The notes: generated by a model from the sequence alone, not told the origin. DNA of 52,686 bases from Gammaproteobacteria bacterium (GCA_011391405.1 JAABQQ010000022.1:1-52686); one strand, 5' to 3'; numbered from the stretch's first letter, positions 44,501 through 51,584 are shown. Program-made: numbers and translations.

Positions 44501-44665
44501 TTCAAGGCCGATCCGCACACCAAGTACGGCAACGTGAAGTACACCGTCAGTGAACTGCGTAACTGCTCGGGCGCATGCCACGTCTATACGGACTCCACGC
44601 TGACGAAGATCCTGAAAAGCCGCGCCGGTCCGGAGCATCGCATCACGGACACGGAACTCCACTGA
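41522..44665 (+). CDS. Giant multihaem c-type cytochrome (41 CXXCH + 1 CX3CH)
   Basis: The protein has 1047 residues. The ATG at 41522 is 13 bp after the previous stop, with AAGGGA upstream. A Sec signal is cut after A24 (GGTASA|Q), with no lipobox, so the protein is periplasmic or secreted. Haems 1-2 (C49, C65) complete a three-haem-type module preceded by F-D-H and G-A-H. Haems 3-38 lie in 18 tandem two-haem modules (residues 91-931) of mostly 46-47 residues, consensus C-x2-C-H-x4-W-x-P...H...C-x2-C-H-[DN]-G-x3-T-G-K-x2-T-H. Each module has two extra His, enough for bis-His ligation. The C-terminal cap (932-1047) has three CXXCH and one C-S-G-A-C-H. No match to a named family is known to me; an electron wire or conduit is the obvious role. 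Confidence 0.94.
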   Translation: MNLQWLRRVLLPSLLLLAGGTASAQVTGRNFDHLTTGFELTGAHRLQACESCHADAVFAGTPRICAACHAQGSRIGATPKPSTHVASTDVCGACHTTAAWIPASRFDHLEARGDCATCHNGVQAQGKSASHVVTNRDCSSCHSSTAWSPAKYNHSGIAGNCISCHDGLTATGKSVTHFQTTNTCESCHSTGDWAPITRMDHTQVSGTCASCHDGQSATGKHALHVSTTAACNTCHVTVAWKPASFSHDGIVDGCFSCHDGARATGTGPRHIKATTTCAACHSTTAWQPTTRVDHANVLGSCSTCHNGLAAKGQSANHIPTSAECDSCHATSAWTPAKFDHTGIATNCASCHDGARATGKNPTHIRTSTTCESCHVIAAWQPAARVDHAQVLGNCVSCHDGTVATGKGATHIVSDNACESCHSTVQWQPANFSHTGLTETCSACHDGTRATGKSTTHILSSTSCGDCHATFSWRPVTQVDHTQVSGSCASCHNGTTATGKDAGHIASSTACAACHATLAWKPVTRVDHTQVTGACYSCHDGIKATGKPPAHIPSDSSCDNCHSPLAWKPARFDHTGITNNCASCHDGVKAPGKSTAHIASSSTCESCHAVAGWKPATRVDHTQVTGACAGCHDGTKATGKGVNHISTSGECGTCHATIAWKPATFSHAGITSGCASCHDGVKAPGKNATHLFTSSACEACHTVTTWKPATRVDHAQVQGSCASCHNNVKATGKPTTHVATTSECSMCHSTVAWKPVTGFSHDGVTGNCYSCHNGANATGKNTGHLSTSNTCESCHTPIGWKPAAKVDHTQVIGACFSCHNGTLAAGKNTGHIASDNACDSCHKSTAWKPTIRVDHAHVTGTCFSCHDGVKAAGKPTTHLPTTAECGSCHSTLAWTPAKVDHTNITNCKGCHNGTSATGPSTSHMTFPVNSFDCNQCHTTTAWSPNTFKHRVGGGYPGDHRVVLTCKSCHTTNTDAATWRTPAYKPDCAGCHASKFKADPHTKYGNVKYTVSELRNCSGACHVYTDSTLTKILKSRAGPEHRITDTELH
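41792..44314 (+). repeat. 18 tandem two-haem coding modules of about 138-141 bp
   Basis: Modules alternate between type A (47 codons, R-V-D-H-[TA]-Q-V) and type B (46 codons, [FS]-[DS]-H-[TD]-G-I), giving a 93-codon super-repeat of four haems. The alternation breaks at modules 9/10 (haems 19 and 21) and 16/17 (haems 33 and 35), where two A modules adjoin. DNA copies are similar but not identical. Confidence 0.9.
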
Positions 44666-47043
44666 TGCGGCTGCGTGTTCAACTCACCGTCGCCGCGTGC
44701 GCCGTCCTGGCCAACCTGGCGGCTACGCCGCTCTGGGCACAGGGCCGGATCGTCGAGGACGTCGTGGCGAGCGAACAACGTGGCTACGTGTCCGTCACGC
44801 TGCTCTTCAGCTGCTCGATGCGTTACCTGTCGCACACGCCGGCCACCGACGGCGAGGCATTGCAGGTCCGGTTCTCGGCGGGCCCGGACTGTGGCCGGAC
44901 ATCCGCCTCGGAACCGCAGCCGCTGCTGGCTGGCGCGGCTGGTTACGTGCGCTCTGTCGACGTGGTACGGCCGTTCGGCTCGGAGGTCCAGGTCCGGATC
45001 GGCTGGTCGAAGCCCGAGACGTTCGTGCTGACGCCCTCGATCGACGGGCGCCTGTTGCGAGTCAGGCTGCTGCGCGCCGAGACACCGCAGGTAACGGTGA
45101 AGGAAATGCCTCAGGGCGCCTCCACGTACGCCGTGAACCTGGCCTCGTCGACCACGCCTTTCGCGCCCGATGCACTCGCAGCAGCTGCGAAGGTCGTGGG
45201 CACGCGTACTTACGTTTCCGAGACCGTTGTCGACGAGCAACGCTGGTACCGCCTGCGGGCCGGGCCTTTCGTCAACGAGACGGCAGCCAAGCAGGCACTC
45301 GCCAATTCGCGCGGCGAATTTCCGAAGGCATGGGTGGCGATATCGGATGACGATACGCTGAACGAGATCGGCACTCCAACAGGCGTGGCGACCGTGCGGT
45401 CAACGGCCCCGCAGGTCAACGCATCGCTGACGCCGGACGAAATCAAGCGGACCCTGGCCCAGGCCAAAGATGCGTTCCGCCACAAGGACTACGCTACGGC
45501 GATACCGCTGCTGACGCAGATCACCCAGCAACCCGAGTTTCCGCAACGGGCCGACGCCCAGGAAATGCTCGCGCTTGCGCGCGAACGCAGCGGCCAGGTC
45601 GCCCACGCCAAGGCCGAATACGAGGATTACCTGCAGCGCTATCCTACTGGCGACGGCTCCACGCGCGTTCGCAAGCGGCTGCAGGCCCTGGCCTGGGCCA
45701 GTCGACCTGGTCGCAGTGGATCGGCAGGCAGCGACGAGGACGAATCCCCGTGGCGGGTCTACGGCGGCTTCTCGCAGATCTATCGCCAGGACCAGAGTCG
45801 CATCGAGAGCGGCCTCGCCGTCAGCGACCTGACGACGCAGAACGCCTTGCTCAGCGACGTGAGTCTCGTGGCACGCCGCCACGGCGAGCGCTTCGATTTC
45901 ACGACCCGTGCGAGCGCGGGCTACAGCTACGACATGCTCGCCGACGGACCGGGAAGCGAGTCTCGCGTAACGATGATGTTTGCCGAGTTCGCCGACCGCA
46001 TTGCGGGCTGGTCTGCCCGCCTCGGCCGCCAGGCCGGCGGCTCGGCCGGACTCATGGGAACGTTTGACGGGATACAGGCGGGGTACCAGCTGTGGCCGCG
46101 GTTGCGTGTCAATGGCTTCTTCGGCTTCCCGGTGGATTCGACACGCGAAGGGCCGGACAGCGAGCGCAAGTTCGTCGGCGTCTCGGCCGATGTCGGCACG
46201 CTCGCGAACGCCTGGGATCTCTCGTTCTATGCCGTCGACCAGCAGTATTCCGGCGTCACGGACCGACAGGCAGTCGGCACCGAGGTGCGGTACTTCCGGC
46301 CCGGCATCACGATGGTCGGGCTCGCGGATTTCGACATCCATTACAGCACGCTCAATACCGTGCTGTTGCTGGGCACGTTCGCACTGCCTGCACGCTGGAC
46401 GCTGAACTTGAACCTCGATCACCGCAAGAGTCCAGGCCTGTCGACGCGCAATGCCATGATCGGTCAGCCTGTGCGCCGCTTCGACGAACTGTTCGGCCTG
46501 TTCTCACCGCAGGAGATCGAGCAACTTGCGCTCGATCGCACATCCGAGTCGAGGGTGTATTCGGCGGGCGTCTCGCGACCCTTCGGCGAACGATGGCAGT
46601 GGTCACTCGATGCGTCGACCATGACTCTCGGCTCGACGCGCGAATCGGGCGGAGTGGCTGCGACGCCGTCGTCGGGAACGGACACTGCGGTCTCGACGCA
46701 GGCGATGGGCTACGGCCTGTTCGGCCGCGGCGACGTCACGTCACTGGGCCTGCAGTACCAGACGGGAGAGACCTCGCAGATGCTTTCGCTCGGCGTCGGC
46801 ACCCAGCTGCCGATCGGCGAACGCTGGCGCGTCGGCCCCCGGCTGCGTCTGGACCAACGCAAGCTCGAGACCGACCGGTCGACATCGCTGGTGTATTCAC
46901 CGGCACTGCGGGCGGAAATGCGCGGCAAGCACCTCACCTTCGAAGTGGAAGGCGGTGCCGAGATCGGATCGCGCGACCTCGGCACGAGCTCCGAGGATGC
47001 GTCCCGTTACTATTTCAGCCTTGGCTATCGCTATGACTTCTAG
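44665..47043 (+). CDS. SPOR-TPR-beta-barrel outer-membrane protein
   Basis: The protein has 792 residues. The ATG at 44665 overlaps the cytochrome stop as TGATG, so the two are coupled. The signal peptide is cut after A25 (PLWA|QG). A beta-rich N-domain (about 30-140) is followed by a SPOR-like domain (about 150-232: STYAVNLASS...RWYRLRAGPFVNETAAKQAL), TPRs (about 255-342: AFRHKDYATAIPLLTQI; AKAEYEDYLQRYPTG) and then about 430 residues of amphipathic strands ending YYFSLGYRYDF, the C-terminal Phe expected for a BAM substrate. By analogy with MtrB/OmbB it could be the outer-membrane sleeve for the multihaem proteins, but the SPOR and TPR parts are not found in those. The conduit role is inferred from context. 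Confidence 0.85.
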   Translation: MRLRVQLTVAACAVLANLAATPLWAQGRIVEDVVASEQRGYVSVTLLFSCSMRYLSHTPATDGEALQVRFSAGPDCGRTSASEPQPLLAGAAGYVRSVDVVRPFGSEVQVRIGWSKPETFVLTPSIDGRLLRVRLLRAETPQVTVKEMPQGASTYAVNLASSTTPFAPDALAAAAKVVGTRTYVSETVVDEQRWYRLRAGPFVNETAAKQALANSRGEFPKAWVAISDDDTLNEIGTPTGVATVRSTAPQVNASLTPDEIKRTLAQAKDAFRHKDYATAIPLLTQITQQPEFPQRADAQEMLALARERSGQVAHAKAEYEDYLQRYPTGDGSTRVRKRLQALAWASRPGRSGSAGSDEDESPWRVYGGFSQIYRQDQSRIESGLAVSDLTTQNALLSDVSLVARRHGERFDFTTRASAGYSYDMLADGPGSESRVTMMFAEFADRIAGWSARLGRQAGGSAGLMGTFDGIQAGYQLWPRLRVNGFFGFPVDSTREGPDSERKFVGVSADVGTLANAWDLSFYAVDQQYSGVTDRQAVGTEVRYFRPGITMVGLADFDIHYSTLNTVLLLGTFALPARWTLNLNLDHRKSPGLSTRNAMIGQPVRRFDELFGLFSPQEIEQLALDRTSESRVYSAGVSRPFGERWQWSLDASTMTLGSTRESGGVAATPSSGTDTAVSTQAMGYGLFGRGDVTSLGLQYQTGETSQMLSLGVGTQLPIGERWRVGPRLRLDQRKLETDRSTSLVYSPALRAEMRGKHLTFEVEGGAEIGSRDLGTSSEDASRYYFSLGYRYDF

Positions 47044-47617
47044 CGGCCATTCCGGCGGCGATGGGACACGGGTCTGCAGGACCGTCTCGGTCGCTCTGGC
47101 AACAGGCGCATTGCTCGCTGCAATCCTCATGGCAGGCTGCGCAAGCGAGCAATCGGCCGGTCCGCGTGAATACCTCGACGAACTCACTGCTGCGACGATC
47201 ACGGTTGCTGGCGAGTCCTTGGTCTTCGCCTGCGACCGCCCCGAACTGGGCATGAACGCGCGCGACTACGTCACACTGACGGCCCTGGACGTCAACACCT
47301 CCGGCAGGCATGCCACGCATCTCGTGGGTTACTCCTGGTCGACGCTGGACAAGCGTGCCATCAAGGAAAGCGACAGCTACTACGAAGTCATTGCCGACGA
47401 CCGTACGCTGCCGCTGCAGCCGATGCCGGACGGATTCCGCGCGATCGGCGTCAACGAACCGCCAATCCCAGTCCCCTCACGCAGCGCATTGCCGCTGACG
47501 GCACCGATCACCCGCGACCAACTGCAGTTTCTGCGCGACACGCCCGGCGCGTACGTAGTGCGAACGCGCGACGGGGTCATGGAGCGGTTCGATCTCTGGC
47601 GCGGCCCCGGTCATTGA
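47033..47617 (+). CDS. Lipoprotein of unknown function
   Basis: The protein has 194 residues. The ATG at 47033 overlaps the end of the barrel gene by 11 nt. The signal segment (VALATGALLAAILMAGC) ends in lipobox M-A-G-C at about residues 33-36. The mature part has no CXXCH motif and few cysteines; it contains YSWSTLDKRAIKESDSYYEVIADDRTLPL and IGVNEPPIPVPSRSALPLTAPI, which I do not recognise. Its coupling to the barrel gene marks it as the last member of the operon and a possible accessory to the outer-membrane complex. Confidence 0.78.
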   Translation: MTSSGHSGGDGTRVCRTVSVALATGALLAAILMAGCASEQSAGPREYLDELTAATITVAGESLVFACDRPELGMNARDYVTLTALDVNTSGRHATHLVGYSWSTLDKRAIKESDSYYEVIADDRTLPLQPMPDGFRAIGVNEPPIPVPSRSALPLTAPITRDQLQFLRDTPGAYVVRTRDGVMERFDLWRGPGH

Positions 47618-47659
47618 GCACCTGCCAGGCGCACTGACCAGTCAGCGGCCCGTCATTTC

Positions 47660-47688
47660 TTGATAAGGTGGGTAACGACGGGTTTATC
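47660..47688 (+). promoter_or_regulatory. Candidate sigma70 promoter for the DDAH-like gene
   Basis: TTGATA (47660-47665) and TTTATC (47683-47688) are separated by 17 bp. The -35 matches consensus well; the -10 is weak. The gene starts 17 nt downstream of the -10. Confidence 0.4.
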
Positions 47689-47704
47689 CGGCTGGATCAA
47701 GACG

Positions 47705-48472
47705 ATGCTGATTGCCTACACCCGCGAGGTGAGCCCGGCACTTGCCGATTGCGAACTCACGCACCTCGAGCGCGAACCACTGGACGTCGCCGGCGCACGG
47801 GCCGAGCACGAGGCGTACGAGTCGGTGCTCGAACGCCTCGGCGCAATAGTGCGGCGGTTGCCCGCAACTCCGCACCTGCCCGACGGCGTATTCGTCGAAG
47901 ACGCGGCCGTCGTGCTCGACGACGTGGCTGTCATCACTCGACCCGGCGCGCCTTCCAGGCAGCCGGAAACGGCGTCCGTCGAGACTGTGCTCGCCGCACA
48001 TCGACCCCTGGTTCACGTTCGCGCGCCCGCAACCCTCGACGGCGGTGACGTACTGGTCGCCGGGCGCAAGATCTACATCGGCCTGTCAACGCGCACGTCC
48101 CGCGATGCTATCCAGCAAGTGGCTGATCAGCTCACGCCCTATGGCTACATCGTGATCCCGTTGGCTTTCACGGGCTGCCTGCACCTGAAGTCAGCGGTGA
48201 CACGCATCGCCGACGACTTGATGCTGCTGAACCCGGCCTGGGTCGAAGCAGACGCCTTCATCGGTTATCGGGCGCTGACAATCGATCCCGCTGAACCACA
48301 CGCCGCGAACGCACTGGCGCTGGGTGGTGCGGTGATCCATCCACTGCATCATGCCCGCACGCGCGCGCGACTCGAGGACGCCGGACTGACCGTCGTGACC
48401 GTGCCGCAGGTGGAGCTGGCCAAGGCCGAATCGGGCGTCACCTGCTGCAGCCTGCTGGTCGAGGTTGACTGA
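47705..48472 (+). CDS. Dimethylarginine dimethylaminohydrolase-like amidinohydrolase
   Basis: The protein has 255 residues from the ATG at 47705. DDAH-type features are visible: LPDGVFVEDAAVV (E65, D66), LDGGDVLVAGRKIYIGLSTRT, catalytic H160 in CLHLKSAV, and catalytic Cys, best aligned as C247 in GVTCCSLL near the C-terminus. The length matches bacterial DDAH (about 254). The enzymes hydrolyse Nω-methylarginines to citrulline and methylamines; related amidinotransferase-fold enzymes act on arginine. Cytoplasmic. Confidence 0.9.
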   Translation: MLIAYTREVSPALADCELTHLEREPLDVAGARAEHEAYESVLERLGAIVRRLPATPHLPDGVFVEDAAVVLDDVAVITRPGAPSRQPETASVETVLAAHRPLVHVRAPATLDGGDVLVAGRKIYIGLSTRTSRDAIQQVADQLTPYGYIVIPLAFTGCLHLKSAVTRIADDLMLLNPAWVEADAFIGYRALTIDPAEPHAANALALGGAVIHPLHHARTRARLEDAGLTVVTVPQVELAKAESGVTCCSLLVEVD

Positions 48473-48618
48473 GTCCGCGTTCCGCAATGTCCCCGGCGGC
48501 TGTCGCAGTCGTCCGCAGGGCAGACTCTTGTTGCAACGCCACGTGCACGCAGCCGTCAAGGCGGACTATTCTTGCCCCGTCGCGACCCCCGGTCGCATTC
48601 ACTGGGCAGGGAAAACCA

Positions 48619-49044
48619 ATGTCGACTTACAAAGCCGGTTGCATGTGTGGCGCAGTCCAGCTCGAGATCACGGGCGATCCGGCAGTGCAGGCCTTCTGTC
48701 ACTGCAGTTCGTGCCGCGGCTGGTTGAGCGCGCCCATCCACGCGGCTGCGCTCTGGCCGGCGACCAGCGTCAAGGTCACGCAGGGCGCCGACAACCTCGG
48801 CCTCTACAAGAAGACGGAGAACAGTCACCGCAAGTTCTGCAAGAGCTGCGGCGCCGCGGTCCTGGTCGATCATCCGGGCATGGGCATGGTCGACGTGCCG
48901 GCGGGCTCAGTGACCGGACTCAGCTACAAGCCCACGGTGCACGTACACTACGGCGAGAAAGTCATGGCCGTGAAAGACGGCCTGCCGAAGTTCAAGGACT
49001 TCCCGAAGGAGTTCGGCGGCTCGGGCGACATGCTCGCCGAGTAG
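48619..49044 (+). CDS. GFA-family (CENP-V/GFA domain) zinc protein
   Basis: The protein has 141 residues from the ATG at 48619. It has the zinc-binding Cys pattern of the family: GCMCGAV, FCHCSSCR and FCKSCGAAV. The family was named for glutathione-dependent formaldehyde activation, but most members have no proven activity. It stands alone, with 146 bp before it and 115 bp before arsR. Confidence 0.88.
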   Translation: MSTYKAGCMCGAVQLEITGDPAVQAFCHCSSCRGWLSAPIHAAALWPATSVKVTQGADNLGLYKKTENSHRKFCKSCGAAVLVDHPGMGMVDVPAGSVTGLSYKPTVHVHYGEKVMAVKDGLPKFKDFPKEFGGSGDMLAE

Positions 49045-49137
49045 CACCGACTGCGACGGTTCCGCCGCGTCGTCACCGACCGCGGGATTGTTCCCGCCTG
49101 TGCAACTGCGGGTCGACCGGACTTGATCTTGTCGTCT

Positions 49138-49149
49138 ATATTTCGATAT
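49138..49149. promoter_or_regulatory. Candidate arsR operator/promoter region
   Basis: ATATTTCGATAT is an imperfect inverted repeat lying 10 bp before the arsR start, with TTGATC at 49123-49128 as a possible -35. The position suits autorepression by ArsR, but the match to known ArsR sites is weak. Confidence 0.25.
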
Positions 49150-49159
49150 CTTTGGAAAC

Positions 49160-49507
49160 ATGAACCAAAGAGACACGGTCATGGCGCTTGCGGCTCTCGC
49201 CCAGGAATCGAGGCTCGCGGTCTTTCGCCTGCTGGTGCAGCGCGGACCGGATGGCTACCCGGCCGGTGAGATCAGCGAGCAACTGGCAATCCCGGGCCCC
49301 ACCCTTTCCTTCCATCTCAAGGAGCTGGCGGCGGCGGGCCTCGTGGCGGCACGCAAGGACGGCCGGTTCATCTATTACAGCCCCAACTTCGAACGCATGC
49401 GCACGCTGGTGAGCTACCTGACCGACAACTGCTGCAGCCTGGCCGCCACGTGTGCACCGGAATGTGCAGCCCCTGTCGCCACCCGTCGCAAGAGCAAAGC
49501 CGCATGA
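49160..49507 (+). CDS. arsR: ArsR-family arsenic-responsive repressor
   Basis: The protein has 115 residues from the ATG at 49160. The winged helix includes ISEQLAIPGPTLSFHLKELAAAGLV. The C-terminus carries C91, C92, C98 and C102. The C-C-x5-C spacing is that described for the arsenite site of Acidithiobacillus ferrooxidans ArsR (C95, C96, C102), not the alpha-3 CVC site of plasmid ArsR. It leads the arsR-arsC-acr3 operon and should release DNA on binding As(III) or Sb(III). Confidence 0.93.
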   Translation: MNQRDTVMALAALAQESRLAVFRLLVQRGPDGYPAGEISEQLAIPGPTLSFHLKELAAAGLVAARKDGRFIYYSPNFERMRTLVSYLTDNCCSLAATCAPECAAPVATRRKSKAA

Positions 49508-49589
49508 CGCAGGTTCGCACCACGGTTGCCACTGCAGTTGGTGGTAGCTCCACGCCAACTGATCTTCGCCACGTCCTCGCAGGAAAAAA

Positions 49590-50090
49590 ATGAACGAAAG
49601 CAACAAGGTTTACAACGTGTTGTTCCTTTGCACGGGCAACTCGGCACGCAGCATCCTCGCCGAGGTCCTGCTGAACAGCCGCGGCGCCGGACGCTTCAGG
49701 GCATTCAGCGCCGGCAGCCATCCCGTCGGCCGCGTCAATCCGTACGCCCTCGCCTTCCTGCAGCAGGCCGGGCACGCGACGGACGGGTTGCGCAGCAAGT
49801 CATGGGACGAATTTGCGCAGCCGGGATCACCCGCGCTCGACTTCGTCTTCACGGTCTGCGACAGCGCCGCGAATGAAGTGTGCCCGATCTGGCCGGGCCA
49901 GCCGATCACGGCTCATTGGGGCTTGCCCGATCCGGCCGCGGTGCAAGGCACCGACGCGGATAAGGAGAAAGCCTTCCGTGATACGTACGTCACGCTCGAC
50001 CGGCGCATCGGATTGTTCACGAGCCTGCCGATCGCCGGGCTCGATCAACTGTCGCTCTCGCGCAAGGTGGCCCGGATCGGAACGTCGTGA
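49590..50090 (+). CDS. arsC: Arsenate reductase, low-molecular-weight phosphatase type
   Basis: The protein has 166 residues; the ATG at 49590 follows AGGAAA. The P-loop is C14-T-G-N-S-A-R20 (CX5R). C90 and C98 (TVCDSAANEVCPIWPG) are the shuttle cysteines of thioredoxin-coupled ArsC. It reduces arsenate to arsenite for export by the next gene. Its stop overlaps a possible GTG start of acr3. Confidence 0.94.
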   Translation: MNESNKVYNVLFLCTGNSARSILAEVLLNSRGAGRFRAFSAGSHPVGRVNPYALAFLQQAGHATDGLRSKSWDEFAQPGSPALDFVFTVCDSAANEVCPIWPGQPITAHWGLPDPAAVQGTDADKEKAFRDTYVTLDRRIGLFTSLPIAGLDQLSLSRKVARIGTS

Positions 50091-50140
50091 TCGTGTCCGC
50101 GCAGCGCGGTAACGTCGAAAGGAGGACGGCCCCGGCACCC

Positions 50141-51172
50141 ATGAGTGTTTTCGAGCGTTACCTGACGCTCTGGGTATTCATATGCATCGTCGTCGGCACT
50201 GCCGCGGGGCACTACTTCCCCGACCTCTTCCAGGCGATCGGGCGGATGGAGCTGGCCAAGGTCAACCTGGCCGTAGGCGTGCTGATCTGGGTGATGATCA
50301 TTCCGATGCTGGTGAAGGTGGACTTCGGCGCGCTCCGCGAAGTGCGCGGGCATGTCCGCGGCATCGGCGTGACGCTGTTCGTCAACTGGCTCGTCAAGCC
50401 GTTCTCCATGGCGTTGCTGGCGTGGATTTTCATCCGTCACCTGTTTGCGCCCTGGTTGCCGGCAGACCAGATCGACAGTTACATCGCCGGGCTCATCCTG
50501 CTGGCCGCCGCCCCCTGCACGGCAATGGTGTTCGTCTGGAGCCGGCTTACGAACGGCGATCCCATGTTCACGCTGACACAGGTCGCACTCAACGACTCGA
50601 TCATGGTGATCGCCTTCGCTCCAATCGTGGGACTGCTGCTCGGCATCGCGGCGATCACCGTACCGTGGGACACGCTGATCACCTCGGTGGTGCTCTACAT
50701 CGTGATTCCGGTGATCCTGGCGCAGCTCTGGCGCCGCTCGCTGCTGCGCCATGGACAGGCGACGTTCGATGCGGCCATGGCGAAGATCGGCCCGTGGTCC
50801 GTGGTGGCCCTGCTCGCGACACTGGTCCTGCTGTTTGCCTTCCAGGGCAAGGCGATCCTGCAGCAGCCCCTGGTGATCGCCCTGCTGGCGGTGCCGATCC
50901 TGATCCAAGTGTTCTTCAACTCGTCGCTTGCGTACGTGCTGAACCGGGCGCTCGGTGAGAAGCACTCCATCGCCTGCCCTTCGGCACTGATCGGTGCATC
51001 GAACTTCTTCGAACTCGCCGTGGCGGCCGCCATCAGCCTGTTCGGCTTCGAGTCGGGTGCCGCGCTGGCCACCGTCGTCGGCGTGCTGATCGAAGTGCCG
51101 GTGATGCTGCTGGTCGTGAAGATCGTGAATTCCAGCAAGGACTGGTACGAACGGGGCAGTCCGGCAGCTTGA
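50141..51172 (+). CDS. acr3: Acr3-family arsenite efflux permease
   Basis: The protein has 343 residues from the ATG at 50141 (MSVFERYLTLW, the usual Acr3 N-terminus). AAAGGAGG lies upstream but 15 nt away; a GTG at 50087 overlapping the arsC stop would add 18 residues and is the alternative. About ten transmembrane helices are visible. The conserved Cys of the transport site is C126 in AAAPCTAMVFVWS, and a second motif is SNFFELAVAAAI. It expels arsenite across the inner membrane. Confidence 0.93.
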   Translation: MSVFERYLTLWVFICIVVGTAAGHYFPDLFQAIGRMELAKVNLAVGVLIWVMIIPMLVKVDFGALREVRGHVRGIGVTLFVNWLVKPFSMALLAWIFIRHLFAPWLPADQIDSYIAGLILLAAAPCTAMVFVWSRLTNGDPMFTLTQVALNDSIMVIAFAPIVGLLLGIAAITVPWDTLITSVVLYIVIPVILAQLWRRSLLRHGQATFDAAMAKIGPWSVVALLATLVLLFAFQGKAILQQPLVIALLAVPILIQVFFNSSLAYVLNRALGEKHSIACPSALIGASNFFELAVAAAISLFGFESGAALATVVGVLIEVPVMLLVVKIVNSSKDWYERGSPAA

Positions 51173-51231
51173 GCGCTGACCATTCAGCGACCTGGCGTGG
51201 CGCAAATACCACGCCTGCGCACAGTACGCCA

Positions 51232-51260
51232 TTGACGTACCTGCGTCACTGACGTACCTT
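51232..51260 (+). promoter_or_regulatory. Candidate promoter overlaid by a direct repeat
   Basis: TTGACG (51232-51237) and TACCTT (51255-51260) have a 17-bp spacer. The 10-mer TGACGTACCT occurs at 51233-51242 and again at 51250-51259, so one copy covers the -35 and the other the -10. This is a likely autoregulatory operator for the HTH gene just downstream. Confidence 0.45.
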
Positions 51261-51269
51261 TCTGCGGCG

Positions 51270-51584
51270 ATGAGCCACGACGTCTTCATCAAGCTGCTGG
51301 AATCCGCGCGCGAACTGCGCCAGCAGCGCGTGCGCAGGCTGACCCGCCTGGCGCGAGTTGTCGGCGGGCGTCCCCGCCCCCGCAGCGAGACCGGGATCGA
51401 CGTGCGCGCGATCCGTGCCGCGACCGGCCTGAGCCAATCGAAGTTCGCAGAACTCCTGTCGATCGAAGTCTCGACCCTGCGGAACTGGGAACAGGGGCGG
51501 CGCGACCCCACGGGTCCCGCCCGTGCATTGCTGCGCGCAATCCGCAACGATCCAGTCGCGGTCATCCGCGCTCTCACCGACTGA
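51270..51584 (+). CDS. XRE-family regulator (HigA/NadS antitoxin-like)
   Basis: The protein has 104 residues from the ATG at 51270. An Arg-rich N-terminal half leads to a helix-turn-helix (GLSQSKFAELLSIEVSTLRNWEQGRR) and the tail PTGPARALLRAIRNDP, typical of NadS/HigA2-type antitoxins. Those usually follow a RelE/HigB toxin gene, but the 97 bp upstream hold none and the gene before is acr3. It starts its own transcript and is 13 bp from the hydrolase gene. Confidence 0.87.
   Translation: MSHDVFIKLLESARELRQQRVRRLTRLARVVGGRPRPRSETGIDVRAIRAATGLSQSKFAELLSIEVSTLRNWEQGRRDPTGPARALLRAIRNDPVAVIRALTD

Noticed and set aside
42167-44662. Long open frame of 831 codons on the minus strand
   Set aside because: It is the antisense shadow of the tandem-repeat cytochrome. 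GC-rich repetitive coding DNA keeps the opposite frame open, and the translation is Arg/Val/Ala-rich without any domain.
38309-47617. Classical mtrCAB/omcA locus
   Set aside because: Haem numbers, module pattern, lack of a lipobox on the giant cytochrome and the SPOR-TPR barrel differ from all Mtr components I know.
51177-51269. Small toxin gene upstream of the HTH gene
   Set aside because: Only about 97 bp lie between acr3 and the regulator, occupied by the promoter and direct repeats; no reading frame of toxin size fits.
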